Shown in pieces: positions 36,301 to 48,300 of a stretch of DNA of 64,000 nt. This stretch comes from Saccopteryx bilineata. Taxonomy: Eukaryota > Chordata > Mammalia > Chiroptera > Emballonuridae. Made by a program: the position numbers and the translations under genes. A model generated the notes under the pieces. That model was not told the DNA's origin. It made no database searches and saw only the letters and a program-made list of their open reading frames with translations. The first letter of the stretch is position 1. Each line of letters begins with the position of its first letter. The DNA lies in the NCBI RefSeq assembly GCF_036850765.1, contig NC_089493.1, positions 267,022,534 to 267,086,533 of the forward strand, given 5' to 3'.

Positions 36301-39300
36301 TGCAGTTCCGAGTGGAGGAGGAGTCCATCACCAAGGGAGACCTGGAGGTAATGATCAAAGGCCCCGCCCCTGGCTTGCCTGATGCCCCGCCCCTGGCTTG
36401 CTTGACACCCCAGGCCCAGCCCTTGTAGGGCAATGGCTGTGATGGCCAGGCAGCAATTCTGGGCCCCCTGAGTGGGGGCTGTGGGGATTTTGAGGGAGAA
36501 ATGAAGAAGGTTCAAAGGTCATACCCTGGGAAAGTGGGGAGGGAATTGGTCATGAGAGACTCAGGTGTCATAGGTGGGACTAGCTCAGCTCCTAGAGCCT
36601 GAGGGACCGGGTTCCTGTGTTGGCCACTGGGTGGGATGGCCTAAGGGCCTGTATGTCCACAGGGCTGGGCTTGAGGACATACTGGCTCGACTCCCCAGTC
36701 CCTGCTTTGTTGGATAATAATAGCTCTAAAGAGACCCTTGGGCCCTTGGTTCATTTTGGATTTCCAGTAAATTTTTGGCTAAAACTAGCTTGGTGTTGAA
36801 TCATAGAATTTATAGATGGGAAAACAGGCTCAGAAAGGCAAATGGATTCACCCAGTAATAAAGCAAGTCAGCAGCCACTTGGACCAGGGATCAGGACTCC
36901 TTACTCCTGAGTTCAGCCTGTAAGGAAGGCCAATTATAGCGCCTCCTTGGTTATAATGCCTGGACAAGTGGTCTGGGCACAGGTGGACCTTTCACCCTTC
37001 ATTCAGTCCAAGCCACCCTTTCTGAGCTGAGGGATGGGGGTGCTCACACCAATTAGTAAAGCTTCCCGCTCCAGCCCTCCTCACCAAACCATGCAGACAC
37101 TGCAGGGCTCAAAAGGCCACAGCTGGGTACGTAGGACCACCTTCCTGCTGTGGCCCTCCCTGTTCTCTGGGAGGTGATGAGGGACAAGGACTCCTGGACC
37201 TGTCAGATGGGAGGGGAGACAGTAAGTTCAGTCCCCTCACATGCTGACCTGGCCCTTACTGGCCTTGGACAGCCTCTTCCCTTCCCAAGCCTCGGTTAAA
37301 TTAGGTCAGTGATTCTCAAACTTGAGAATTTATCACCTAGGTGACTTGTTCAGACATGGAAGGCTGGCCAGCCTCAGAGTGGCCATTCAGCAGGTCTTGG
37401 TGGAACTTGAGATTTGTATTTCTAACAAGTTCCCAAGTGATGCTTTGAAATCCCACACTTTGGGAATCACTGCACTAGATCGTCGTGAGCTCAAATTAGA
37501 AATTGTAATTTCTGATTTTGTAAAAGAGCCATATTAAAACCCCTATAACTTCTAGTGCACAGCAAATCCATGCAGATGGTTGTCCTGTCCCTTAGATGAC
37601 CCCAGCTGGAGGAGAGACATGTCTGAGCTGGCTAGGGTCACTGTCAGCTTCTCCTGGGGGAACAGGTTTTGCTTCTCGAGCTTACAGGATGGATGTCAGG
37701 GCACAGCCTGTTGAAGGAGCCCAGCCCAGCGTCAGGGTGGTCTCATGGACCTTTCCCTTTTCCCTCTTTGCCAGGGGGGCAGGTCACATGGTTATTTGGC
37801 TGGCTTTCCTGCTGAATGGCTGCCTCCTGCAGGGCTTGGGGTGGGCTTCTGGGAAAAGTGCCCATAGGTACAAGGAACAGAGACCCCTCCTGCGAACTCC
37901 AGTCAACAGTGGGGAAAGGCTGCAGGGAAATCTCACGGGCAGTTCAGGGAACTGGAACAAGAAACAGCATTAGGATCCAAGCTCGCTCTTTCCTGCACAG
38001 GGGTCTCCTTCTTCTCATGACTTGTGGTCAGGCTTCGTGTCTGTCCATCTCTCACTGTGTCTCCACTGTGTCCCTTGGCACATCTGCTCCCTCTCTCTGC
38101 CGCCCACCAGCTCCTGGCCTCTGCTCAGGCTCCAGCACCCACCATCTACTAGCTATCCTCTCAAGAGAATCTGATTGGTCCCAGGCTAACCAATAAGCTG
38201 GCTGACTTTAGGTCAGCTGTCCACTCCAGATCCAATTGGTCCTGGTTGGGAGAAGCAGGAGGTGGAGCAGACAGTGACTGACAGCTAGTTCAGTCCAAGG
38301 AAAACAGACTCTCGCTGCTGTTTTTTAAAGGGTTTTTTTTTGTTTGTTTGTTTTTTGTTTTTCAGAGACAGAGAGTCAGAGAGAGGGATAGACAGGGACA
38401 GACAGATGAGAAGCATCAATCATTAGTTTCTCGTTGCGCATTGCAACACCTTAGTTGTTCATTGATTGCTTTCTCATATGTACCTTGACTGCGGGCCTTC
38501 AGCAGACCGAGTAACCCCTTGCTGGAGCCAGCGACCTTGGGTCCAAGCTGGTGGGCTTTTGCTCAAACCAGATGAGCCCGCACTCAAGCTGGCGACCTCG
38601 GAGTCTCGAACCTGGGTCCTTGGCATCCCAGTCCAATGCTCTATCCACTGCGCCACCGTCTGGTCAGGCTCATTGCTGCTGTTTTTATTGTAACCATATT
38701 TATGGTAACCAGAGGCAAATTGACTGAAAGTTCCATTCAACTCTCTTATCTTAAAAGTCAAAAATAAAACTCAGAATACCTGGCCCTCCTCCAGCTATAT
38801 CACCCCATCTCTTTGCTTGTCCTCCTCCTGACTTCACTCCCTCAACCCACAAGGAGCCCATTTCGGCCTCTCTGCCTCCTTCCTGACCTCTGGTGCTGGC
38901 AGTCTGAGGGCTCAGTGTGGGCCCATTTGCCTCTCGGTCTACACTCTCCCTAAGAGCATCCAGTCTGTGCTAGTAAATGCCTTTAATAAGCCCCCGATTC
39001 CCCTGGTCTTCCCCTGAACCCTTAACACAGATTTATTCTTTGGCAATTCTGGAGGCCAGAAGTATGAGATCAAGGTGTGGGCAGGGTCTTTCCCTTTGGA
39101 GGCCCTGAGGGAGAATGGTCCGTGTCTCTTGCCCAGCTTTGGTGGGATTGCTGGAAACCCCTGATGCCCTCAGCGTGTGCTGCATCACTGTCTCCATCAC
39201 CACACGGCCTTCTTCCCTGTGTGTTCCCGTGTCTCTTCATATGACCTTCTTATAAGGACACCAGTCATTGGGTTTCAGGCCCACCTTAATCCAGTATGAC

Positions 39301-42300
39301 ATCATAACTAATTATATGTACAAAGACCCTATTCCAAACAAGGTCACACTCTGAGGGTCCAGGTGGGTATGAAATTGGGGGGAATGCCATTCACCCCAGT
39401 ACAGGAGCCCACACGTAACTTGTCCCAAACAGATCTCTCCATTTGTTCCTGTCTCCCCCTAACACCACGCCCTTACCTTTCCCCTCTCACAGTTGGCCCA
39501 CAATCCACACAGTTGCTCAGGCCCCACAGCTAAAATCCCCCTGGAACCTTCTCTTTCCCTCATCCCCCCATCAGGAACCCTTCTGGCCTTGCTGTGGGCA
39601 GCTGCTCAGCCTCCACCTGGCTGCTGGGTTCTGCTCTTCTTTCTCAGCTGTCCATTCTCTACATTGAAGCCAGACAGACTTTTTAAAAATATCTTTTTTA
39701 ATTTTTAACACTGGGAAATTTTTAACCTCCAAGTAAGTAGCGGATGATGTCATGAGCACCCGTTTACACATCACTCGGCTTCAGTGACTTTCCACTCTTG
39801 GCCACTCGCTCGGTTCAGCCCAGCCCCCCACCCACAGCCCTCCCATGTTATTTTGAAGCAAGCCACAGACATCGTATGACCAAATATTTAAAAAACGTAA
39901 ATCAGATCCTGTCCCCTTTCTGCTCACACATCTCGTGCCACCACCCAAGATAAAAGCCAGCCTCTGTAGAACGGCCCAGGAAAGACCCTGGGGACCCAGC
40001 CGTGCCACACACCTTTGCCCCAGGCACGTGGGGCTCCTCTCTGCTTCTGGGACACCCCAAGCTCTGTCTGCCTCTGAGCTTCTGCACTTGCTGGTTTCTC
40101 CGCCTGAAACACTCACTTTGCCTCCACGCACTGCCGGGGCCTGCTGGTCCTCATTTCTCCTTCAAGTCTCACCTTGAATTGTTATTTCTTGGCGAGGTCT
40201 TCACATCCTCCTCATTTTACCTCCATTCCTCCACCTGGTGCTCTGTTCCTAATGTGAGTCACAACTTGACATTGTCTTCACTAATCATTTATGATTTGTA
40301 TCCTTCCCTAGAATGTAAGCCCCTGGCGGGGGGGACCCTGCCAGTCTTGCTTATGTTTATGTCCCCAGTGCCAGAGCAAGACAGGCGTATGGTCAGGTGC
40401 TTCCCCAGGAGTTGGGTCCTGGGTCACAGTCTGGGGTATGTTTTGTGGTTCTCAAGTAGACTTTGCCATGTTGCATCATGGAAACATGTCCACTCTCTGC
40501 CACCAGGTTTCAGGTTATTGTCCTGTTAATTAAATAACCCCTCGGTGTTATTTTTCACTTGCATGGGAATACCCAGTGTAACAGAAAGAGCCACTTTTAT
40601 AACTCAGAATCAGCTATTTGTTGAGAGGATTTGGTATAAGGCCCAAAGGGATTTCAAGAGGAGTGACATGTGCCCATGGCGATAATTAGAACGTGCAGGA
40701 TGTAGCTGTGTGCTTTGGAGTGGGGTAACACGGTCTGTGTAAGAAGGAAAAGAGCTACCGGTCAAGGGCTCTGGCAGGTCTGGACCGAGCTTCCAGGATT
40801 GGAATTGGGGCAGAGAAATTGGGGACTCCCCAGTCCCCCACTTCGGGAGCCTCCTTCTCTGCTCTGGGTTGCTGCTGGAAACCTTGCCTGTCCTCTGGAG
40901 GCAAGCTGCTTCAGGGCAAGGCTCCAGTTCTGGGACCCAGCCGTCTGAGTCTGGACCTGGTGCTGCCCGAAGCAGCAGTGTGATTCTGAGCCTGACACTT
41001 CTTCTCCTGCAAGATGGGCAGGCTGCCTTGATGGTGGTTTTTAGAACATTAACTCCAGGGGACCGACAGTAACTGAGATAGGAGTGTGATGGCCCCCACT
41101 CCTTAGGCCCTGAAGCAGAATGAAAGGCCAGATTGTCCACCCCACCTAAAATCTAGCCTCTAATGCTGCCCCCCCACCCACAAGCTCTAAGTTGAATTTA
41201 TCTTAATTAAGCGAGCGCCAAAAGCAACTCCACTGAGCTCCCCTGTGCCCTAATGAAGACCCCACCCAGCCTCTGGGCCAGGAGGCTAGAGTTCTGAAAG
41301 TGATGGAGAGGAGTCCTGTTGGGGGTCACCAAATGAAATTGCCCTTGAAATTGTGAAGCTGGAGCTTTTTCTTGTCCGTGGTGGCTACCAGAAGAGCATT
41401 GATGACCACGATCCCTGTAGCGTGGGTCCCGGGCGAGCCGCTATGTCCGCTGTCAGGGAGAAGAGGATGGGGCGTGGCCTGTGAGGCTGGGATTGAGGCA
41501 CTGTCCTCAGCCTGTAATTTTCTGGAAGAGACTGAGCATGGCTGCTTGCTAGCACTGCAGCATGCTGCCCTCTTGAGAGAGAAAGAAGGAACGTTTTTTA
41601 GTTGTTCTTTTAGGAAAATTCACAGTAATAAGGTCACAGGCCAAAGGACATGAGCAACTCTGTAACTTGATGAATTACAAGAGTACTTCTGGGACGGGTG
41701 CTCGCGGTTTACATCGCCACCGTCAGCCTTGCTAGCATCTCGGCGTGTATTCCTGTTTTTACGAATACGTCCGGTGTTGCTAAGCCTGCCTCTTCAGAAT
41801 TGCTGCACAGACTGCTCTAACCTTGCTCGTCCTGCATGACGACGGGACAAGCAGGAAAATAAGGAGGACCCTCTTTCTGTTCCCTACCACGAACCTGGTC
41901 TCCATACTGCTCTGGGTGCTCGCAGATTTATGACGGGAAACCCAAATGCCAGTCCAGGTGCCCGGAAAACCTCGGGCTGTGTTAGTGTGTGAAATGAGGG
42001 TTGTGAAGCTGGGGCAAACATGGCCTTGTGCTTTCAAGAGCCCAGGCATCCTCTGCAGGGCCCAAGGCACTGCCAAGACCGGGCTTGGGGCTGGGTGGTG
42101 GGAGGCCAGGCTGGGAAAATCATGGTGGTGTGGGTATATTTTTGAAAACCTTCCATTCATTTGGTTCGTCCATCATCAGCACAGGCCTGAGGCACATGAA
42201 TCCTGGGGTCATTTACTTACCCTCATGGCAGCCTCCTGTATGTAGGAACCTGTGTATAACACGAGAGAGAGTGGGAGCAGGCTGGGTTCCTGTCCAGAGC

Positions 42301-45300
42301 TGCAAAGGGAAGAACCACCTGGAGGTGACAAAAGGGACCTTGGTACCCATTGCCAACCAGCTTGGGCATGGTGTTGCAGCCTGTCCTCTGCCCTTAAAGA
42401 AACCCAGCCAGGACACTGCGGGGCAGGAGGCAGGCCCACCTCCCCAGACCTTCTCTCTTCCCCTGATCCACCGCCTCTCCTTGACCTGTTTTCCTGTCTT
42501 GTTCATGGTAGATGACGCTGCCTCTCTCTCTCTTTCTCTCTTCCTCCGCTTCCTTTCCCTGTGCCCTCTGCCCTGTTCCTACCTCCCCAACCCATGCGGG
42601 TGGACCAGACCCAGACGCAGCTGGAGCACGCACGCATTGGGGAGCTGGAGCAGAGCCTGCTACTGGAGAAGGCGCAGGCCGAGCGGCTGCTCCGAGAATT
42701 AGCCGACAACAGGGTAACGCGCCCACCGCCTCTGGCCTGCCAGCACCCTGGCCCGTGGACACCCCGGGGCTCCTCTGTTTTATTATTTTCTCTGTCTTTG
42801 GCTGCTGTCCTCATTGTTTTTTCCTTTTGCGCCCTTTCTAGGAGGGAAGTGGTGGGTCAGGAACATGCTTACTCTCCACGGCCATTGATGTGTATTGGGC
42901 TTGGCTGTCTGTGACTTTGCTCCCCAGCTGGTCCCGTTGGCAGGGAATGTCCTGTGAGACCCTCCGCCATCCTCCCTCCCCATGTATGACCATGGCAAGG
43001 CTTTGTCATGTTCAGAAATCAGTGGTCTCTTGGGGAGGTTCTGCCTTCTTTGGGCAGGCACGGAGACAACATACCCATGCCTCCCTTCTCCCAGCTGGGG
43101 AAGGCTGCAGGCTGGGGGGGCTGTGGACCCAGGTTTCTTTAGCCTGGAGGGTCTTAAACATGGTGGCAGGGGGGGCCAGCTAGAAGGACCTGGGGCTAGG
43201 GGAGAGGGGGGTGTCCCCAGGACATGGGTTTCTGTGTCAGCCCAGGGTATGGCAATTGTGATATGATGGGTCAAGGGGCGGTTGCCAGGTTAGGGAAAGC
43301 TCTGCTTGGAGGGTGAGTTTCCCCCAAGTCCTAGCGCCTGGTTCCAAGTGGAGGCCCGTCTCGCCCCCTGTGCAGACACACACTTCCAAGTGGCTGGCAG
43401 GCCTAGTCCGGGGGACAGCCCAGCTATGGTTCTCTTGGTGACAAAGCAAGCCATGACTGGGATGTAAACAGCATGGGAGTGTGGGTGAGCAGTGGTCAGG
43501 TTCTGCATGTTGGCCTCGGCACACAGGGGAGTGTGTGCCTGCAGTGGGCATCTGGAGACACAGAGATCCCTTTACACACACTGTTGCCCAGTGACCATCT
43601 GCTCGTGCAGCACACACATGAGGGCATAGAGGCTACTTGCAGAAACTGACCCGGTCACGTTGACAGGCCAGAGCCCTCCACACCCAGGCATCTTAGTGCA
43701 GGGCACAACCTGATTGAAAAACCAAAAACGGGTTTATTGAACTAAAAGATCGGCTCCAGAAACAAACAATTTTTTAAACTTATCCAAGATTTAGAACTGT
43801 TACATATGTTGTTTCCAAATCTGTGCCCACTGACATGATCAAGGTGTGGGTTTTTGGAGGGTGGGCCCTCTGATCTCAGAGTTTTCCATTAGAAGGCAGG
43901 TCAGGGATCATTAATTCTGTTCTGCTATAGGCATTCAACCAAATGACACTTTCTGGCCACCCCCTCCAGACAGCCTGGCAGAACCAACCCATGCCGGCTG
44001 GGGATTTTCAAAAGCAAGATAATGCAAAATGCCCTCTGTCATATCTGCCCTTTAAAAATAACATGAAGTGAAAGAAAAGCCATGACTTCAAATAGGTGGT
44101 TTCTGTTAACCACTCATTTGTCCCAAGCCTAGTGCAGCAGAGACAGTTGACTCCCTGAATCACTGGGGTACAAGCCCGGTGGGTCTTTCTGGGAGCTGTG
44201 GGGGGCAAGGCCACTGACAAAGCCAGCATGCACATAGGGATGGATGCCCTGCCCTTTTCATGACCTCCCCCCGCTGGAGCTGGGGCCCTCGAGTGGTCAG
44301 GCACTCCACCCCCGGGCCCCTGTTGTGTCGCCCTCACTCTCCACCGGGCCTGCTGACCGCGTCTCCCTCTCTCCCGGGTAGCTGACCACCGTGGCTGAGA
44401 AGTCGCGGGTGCTGCAGCTGGAGGAGGAGCTGAACCTGCGGCGCGGCGAGATCGAGGAGCTGCAGCAGTGCCTGCTGCACTCGGGCCCGCCACCGGCCGA
44501 CCAGCCCGAGGCCGCCGAGACGCTGCGGCTGCGGGAGCGGCTGCTGTCGGCCAGCAAGGAGCACCAGAGGGAGAGCGGCGTGCTGCGGGACAAGTACGAG
44601 AAGGCCCTGCGGGCCTACCAGGCGGAGGTGGAGAAGCTCCGGGCCGCCAACGAGAAGTATGCACAGGAGGTGGTGGACCTCAAGGCCAAGGTCCAGCAGG
44701 CCACCAGTGAGAACATGGGGCTCATGGACAACTGGAAGTCCAAGCTGGACTCGCTGGCCTCGGACCACCAGAAGTCCCTGGAGGACCTTAAGGCCACCCT
44801 GAACTCGGGCCCGGGCGCCCAGCAGAAGGAGATTGGGGAGCTGAAGGCGGTGATGGAAGGCATCAAGATGGAGCACCAGCTGGAGCTGGGCAACCTGCGC
44901 GCCAAGCACGACATCGAGACCGCCATGCACGTGAAGGAGAAGGAGGGCCTACGGCAGAAGCTACAGGAGGCCCAGGAGGAGCTGGCCGGGCTGCAGCAGT
45001 ACTGGCGGGCCCAGCTGGAGGTGCAGGCCAGCCAGCACCGGCTGGAGCTGCAGGAGGCCCAGGACCAGTGCCGCGACGCCGAGCTGCGGGTGCACGAGCT
45101 GGAGAAGCTGGACGCGGAGTACCGGGGCCAGGCGCAGGCCATCGAGTTCCTCAAGGAGCAGATCTCCCTGGCGGAGAAGAAGATGCTGGACTACGAGCTG
45201 CTGCAGCGGTCGGAGGCCCAGAGCAAGCAGGAGGCCGAGAGGCTGCGGGAGAAGCTGTTGGTCACTGAGAACAGACTCCAGGCTGTCCAGTCCCTGTGCT

Positions 45301-48300
45301 CGTCCCAGCACACCAACGTAGGCAGCCGCCCTTGCTGGGCTGTGCGGGGCCCAGGGGCAACAGAGCCCGGGCTTGAGGGCCCGGCTGGGGAGGGCCCGGT
45401 TGTTAACTGACCTCTTTTTTCCAGCCCAAGGGAATGTTCTCCTGGCCCCCAGGTCTGGGGCCGCTGGGCTCAGAGGAGGAGCCTCTTGTCCCTCTGTCAG
45501 AAGGGCAGCTGGTCCGGGTGATTGTGGGGGCCCAAGGTGGTCTTAGCTGACCTGCCTGGGTCCCCCACAGACCAGGGCTGTAGAGAGATGTACCTCAGAG
45601 CAAAGAGCAGGCTTCCTTCCAGTCCCCAAGTCCCTGCGGTGCTCCTGTGCGGCGGGGCTGGCGTAGACATGGAGGACAAGCCCGAGGGCTCCCAGCTCCA
45701 ACGTGAGTGCTGACCTGGGGGGTCTGAGGGCGGCCCTCTTGGCGCTAGTCCTAGTGAAATGGAGCAGTTTCCCCAGAGCGGGGTCTGGAAGGCTGCAGGT
45801 GGGCGGCCCTGGAGAGGCCACTGCCACCGGTATCAGCTTTGCTCCAAATCTAGACGTCCCAGCTGAGCACACTCAGGCAGCTCAGACAGGGGCTGTGTTC
45901 ACTCCGGTGGGGCTGGGAAGGGCCTTGGAGTGGCTCCAGGCCCCACACCTCGCACCAGGCCCTCTGCCACCCCACTTCACCTTCATTCCTGTGAGGTCAT
46001 TTCATAATGAGCCAACCAAGACCCCAAGACGAAGTAACCTTCCCAGGGTTTCTGCCCACTATAGGCAGAGGTTGTGCCGATCCTGCTGCCAGGGGGCGGA
46101 CAAAGAGTGCCTAGGATGACAAAAGTTTTATATGAAGGAACAGCTAGCAGCATGATCATTGCCTTTTTAAAGGCCCGGGGGCTTCTGGTTCGCCTTGTAC
46201 TTTTAAACTAGAACTTAGCATTCCAGTCAGAAGTTTTCAGGAATTCCAAGTACAGGGTGCCTTTTTGTAAAAGGCGCTTTGCCTGGGTCATGCTTTGAGG
46301 TCCCACTGTCGCTGCCCCCTTCTCCTAGGAATTGACAGTTTTTAGCAAGTGTTCTTCCAGGATCCCGGGTAAAGGGAAAAGGAAGAGCCCTGGGTTAGCT
46401 TATGTGCACATGGCTGATTCGCTTTTCAGGGCAGGGGGTCAGGCCTGGGACCCAGGACCTGGATGGAGGAGGTTTGGGGCTGCCGTAGGTCCACAGAGCG
46501 TGGGAGAAAGAGGACTGAGGGTGGCCTCCTGCTCCTCAGTCACAGACCGTGGGCTGAGGAGTGGGTAGTGACCTCAGAAAAACCTCTCTTGACTTCTACA
46601 CACACGGGGTCTTGGGCTAGACCCACGTGTCCAGAAACAACTAGACTTTTGGTCTCATGTAGTAAGTATGAGAATTTTTTTTTTGTAATTTCTATTTTTC
46701 TGAAGTTGGAAATGGGGAGGCAATCAGACAGACTCCCGCATGCGCCCGACCGGGATCCACCCGGCATGCCCACCAGGGGGTGATGCTCTGCCCATCTGGG
46801 GCATTGCTCTATTGCAACCAGGGCCATTCTAGCGCCTGAGGCAGAGGCCATGGAGCCATCCTCAGCGCCCGGCCAACTCTGCTCCAGTGGAGCCTTGGCT
46901 GCGGGAGGGGAAGAGAGAGACAGAGAGGAAGGAGAGGGGGAGGGGTGGAGAAGCAGATGAGCACTTCTCCTGTGTGCCCTGGCCGGGAATCGAACCCAGG
47001 ACTCCTGCATGCCAGGCCGACGCTCTACCACTGAGCCAACCAGAGAATTTTTTTTTTAAATGTTGTGTGTGCCTCATTTCCCCTGCAGTATTTGTAAATA
47101 AAGATCTAGGTGGCTTGTTTATTTATCACTAGCTGAGACTAAAATGGGGCTTGGGATGTAAATGAGAAGAGACACGAGGGACAAGTGGGTGGAGGAGCCT
47201 GCCCAGCTCTGCGCTGTCCTGCCCTGCAGTGTCAGACTGGCAGACTCAGGGGACAGCCAGTTTAGGCAGGAGGCCAGAGAAGGAAGCAGTAAGGGGTCAG
47301 TTGATGTTTGCCCAGATTTTGTTTTCTTAATCTTTTCTTCTTTGACTTCTGGGCTTACTATTTTAAAACAGTGTTGGAGAGAAAAGAAGTTGGATTTCTT
47401 AAAGTGCCTCTAGGAGCCGGCCCTGGGCATGCTCTGCACGCACTGCCCCCTGGCAGCTGAGACTTGTTTCCTGGAGGGGAAACCGAGGCTGCAATCTTGC
47501 CTCTGGGTGTTGATGGAAACATTCTGAGGACCAACCTCTGTAGGCTTTACAGGGAAGGAGACATCTGTTTGATATACCGTATTTCCCCATGCATAAGATG
47601 CACCTTAATTTGGGGGCCCAAAATGTGGGGGGAAAAAAGTATTTCATAAAGTTAATGAACTCAAGTTTTATTCATTATAAAATTCATACAACCCCTCATC
47701 CATGTGAAAAAGTGGGAAATGTGAGTAAAAAAAAAATAAATCTACAGCCACTGTATGAGATATACCCAGTTTTTAGACCCCAAATTTTTTCCCAAAAAAG
47801 GTCCATCTTATGCATGGGGAAATATGGTAATAAACATTTTCAACAGAGGAAAGGGGAGAGGTGTTCACATGGAAGCCGCACAGGCAGCCGTGGGGGTGCT
47901 GGGAGCAGAGGGGAGGTCCTCTGTTGTCGTGGGCTGTATCAAGGACAGCTGTGTTCTCCCTGTGGAGTGGAGGGGGAGGTATGTTTGCTGGGCTGTCTGG
48001 GGCTTCGGGCAGAGAGGGGAGGTGAGCGCCCCCTTACAGGCCTCTCCTTTCAGATGATTGAGTCGAACGACATTTCAGGGGAGAAGATCAGGATGAAGGA
48101 GACTGTGGAGGGTGAGTGGCCGCTGGGCAGGCGGGACACCGGGCTCTGGGGACAGGCTGGTTGGTTCTGCCTTTGAGCTGGGTGCCCCTTGGTTTCTCAT
48201 CATCCGCCCTTTGTTGAAAGGTGTTGCATGCATGAGCCACCTACTACCCGGATGAGGAGGGCTGTGGCTCGGTTTATTGAGTGCTGGTCATTGTGTGAAT

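Larger units (their letters stand above)
36348..42608 (+). other. CLIP2: CLIP2 intron 8 (6.3 kb)
   Basis: It holds one type B SINE (38.3-38.7 kb), a second LTR-like repeat (39.0-39.4 kb) and an L2 3' end (40.0-40.4 kb). The rest looks unique. It lies just before the alternatively used exon 9, so it is where skipping signals may be found. No second gene seen. Confidence 0.75.
45318..48053 (+). other. CLIP2: CLIP2 intron 10 with two cryptic-exon candidates
   Basis: Within 400 bp of the exon 10 donor lie two acceptor-donor pairs (45425-45517 and 45571-45702) described in the findings. Farther on are a type C SINE (46.7-47.0 kb) and an inverted-repeat element (47.58-47.83 kb). Confidence 0.7.

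Noticed and set aside
44334..45311. Long minus-strand open frames (up to 198 codons) opposite exon 10
   Set aside because: They mirror a GC-rich coiled-coil exon: CTG/CAG-heavy codons give Leu/Gln-rich frames on the other strand. No splice sites or domains.
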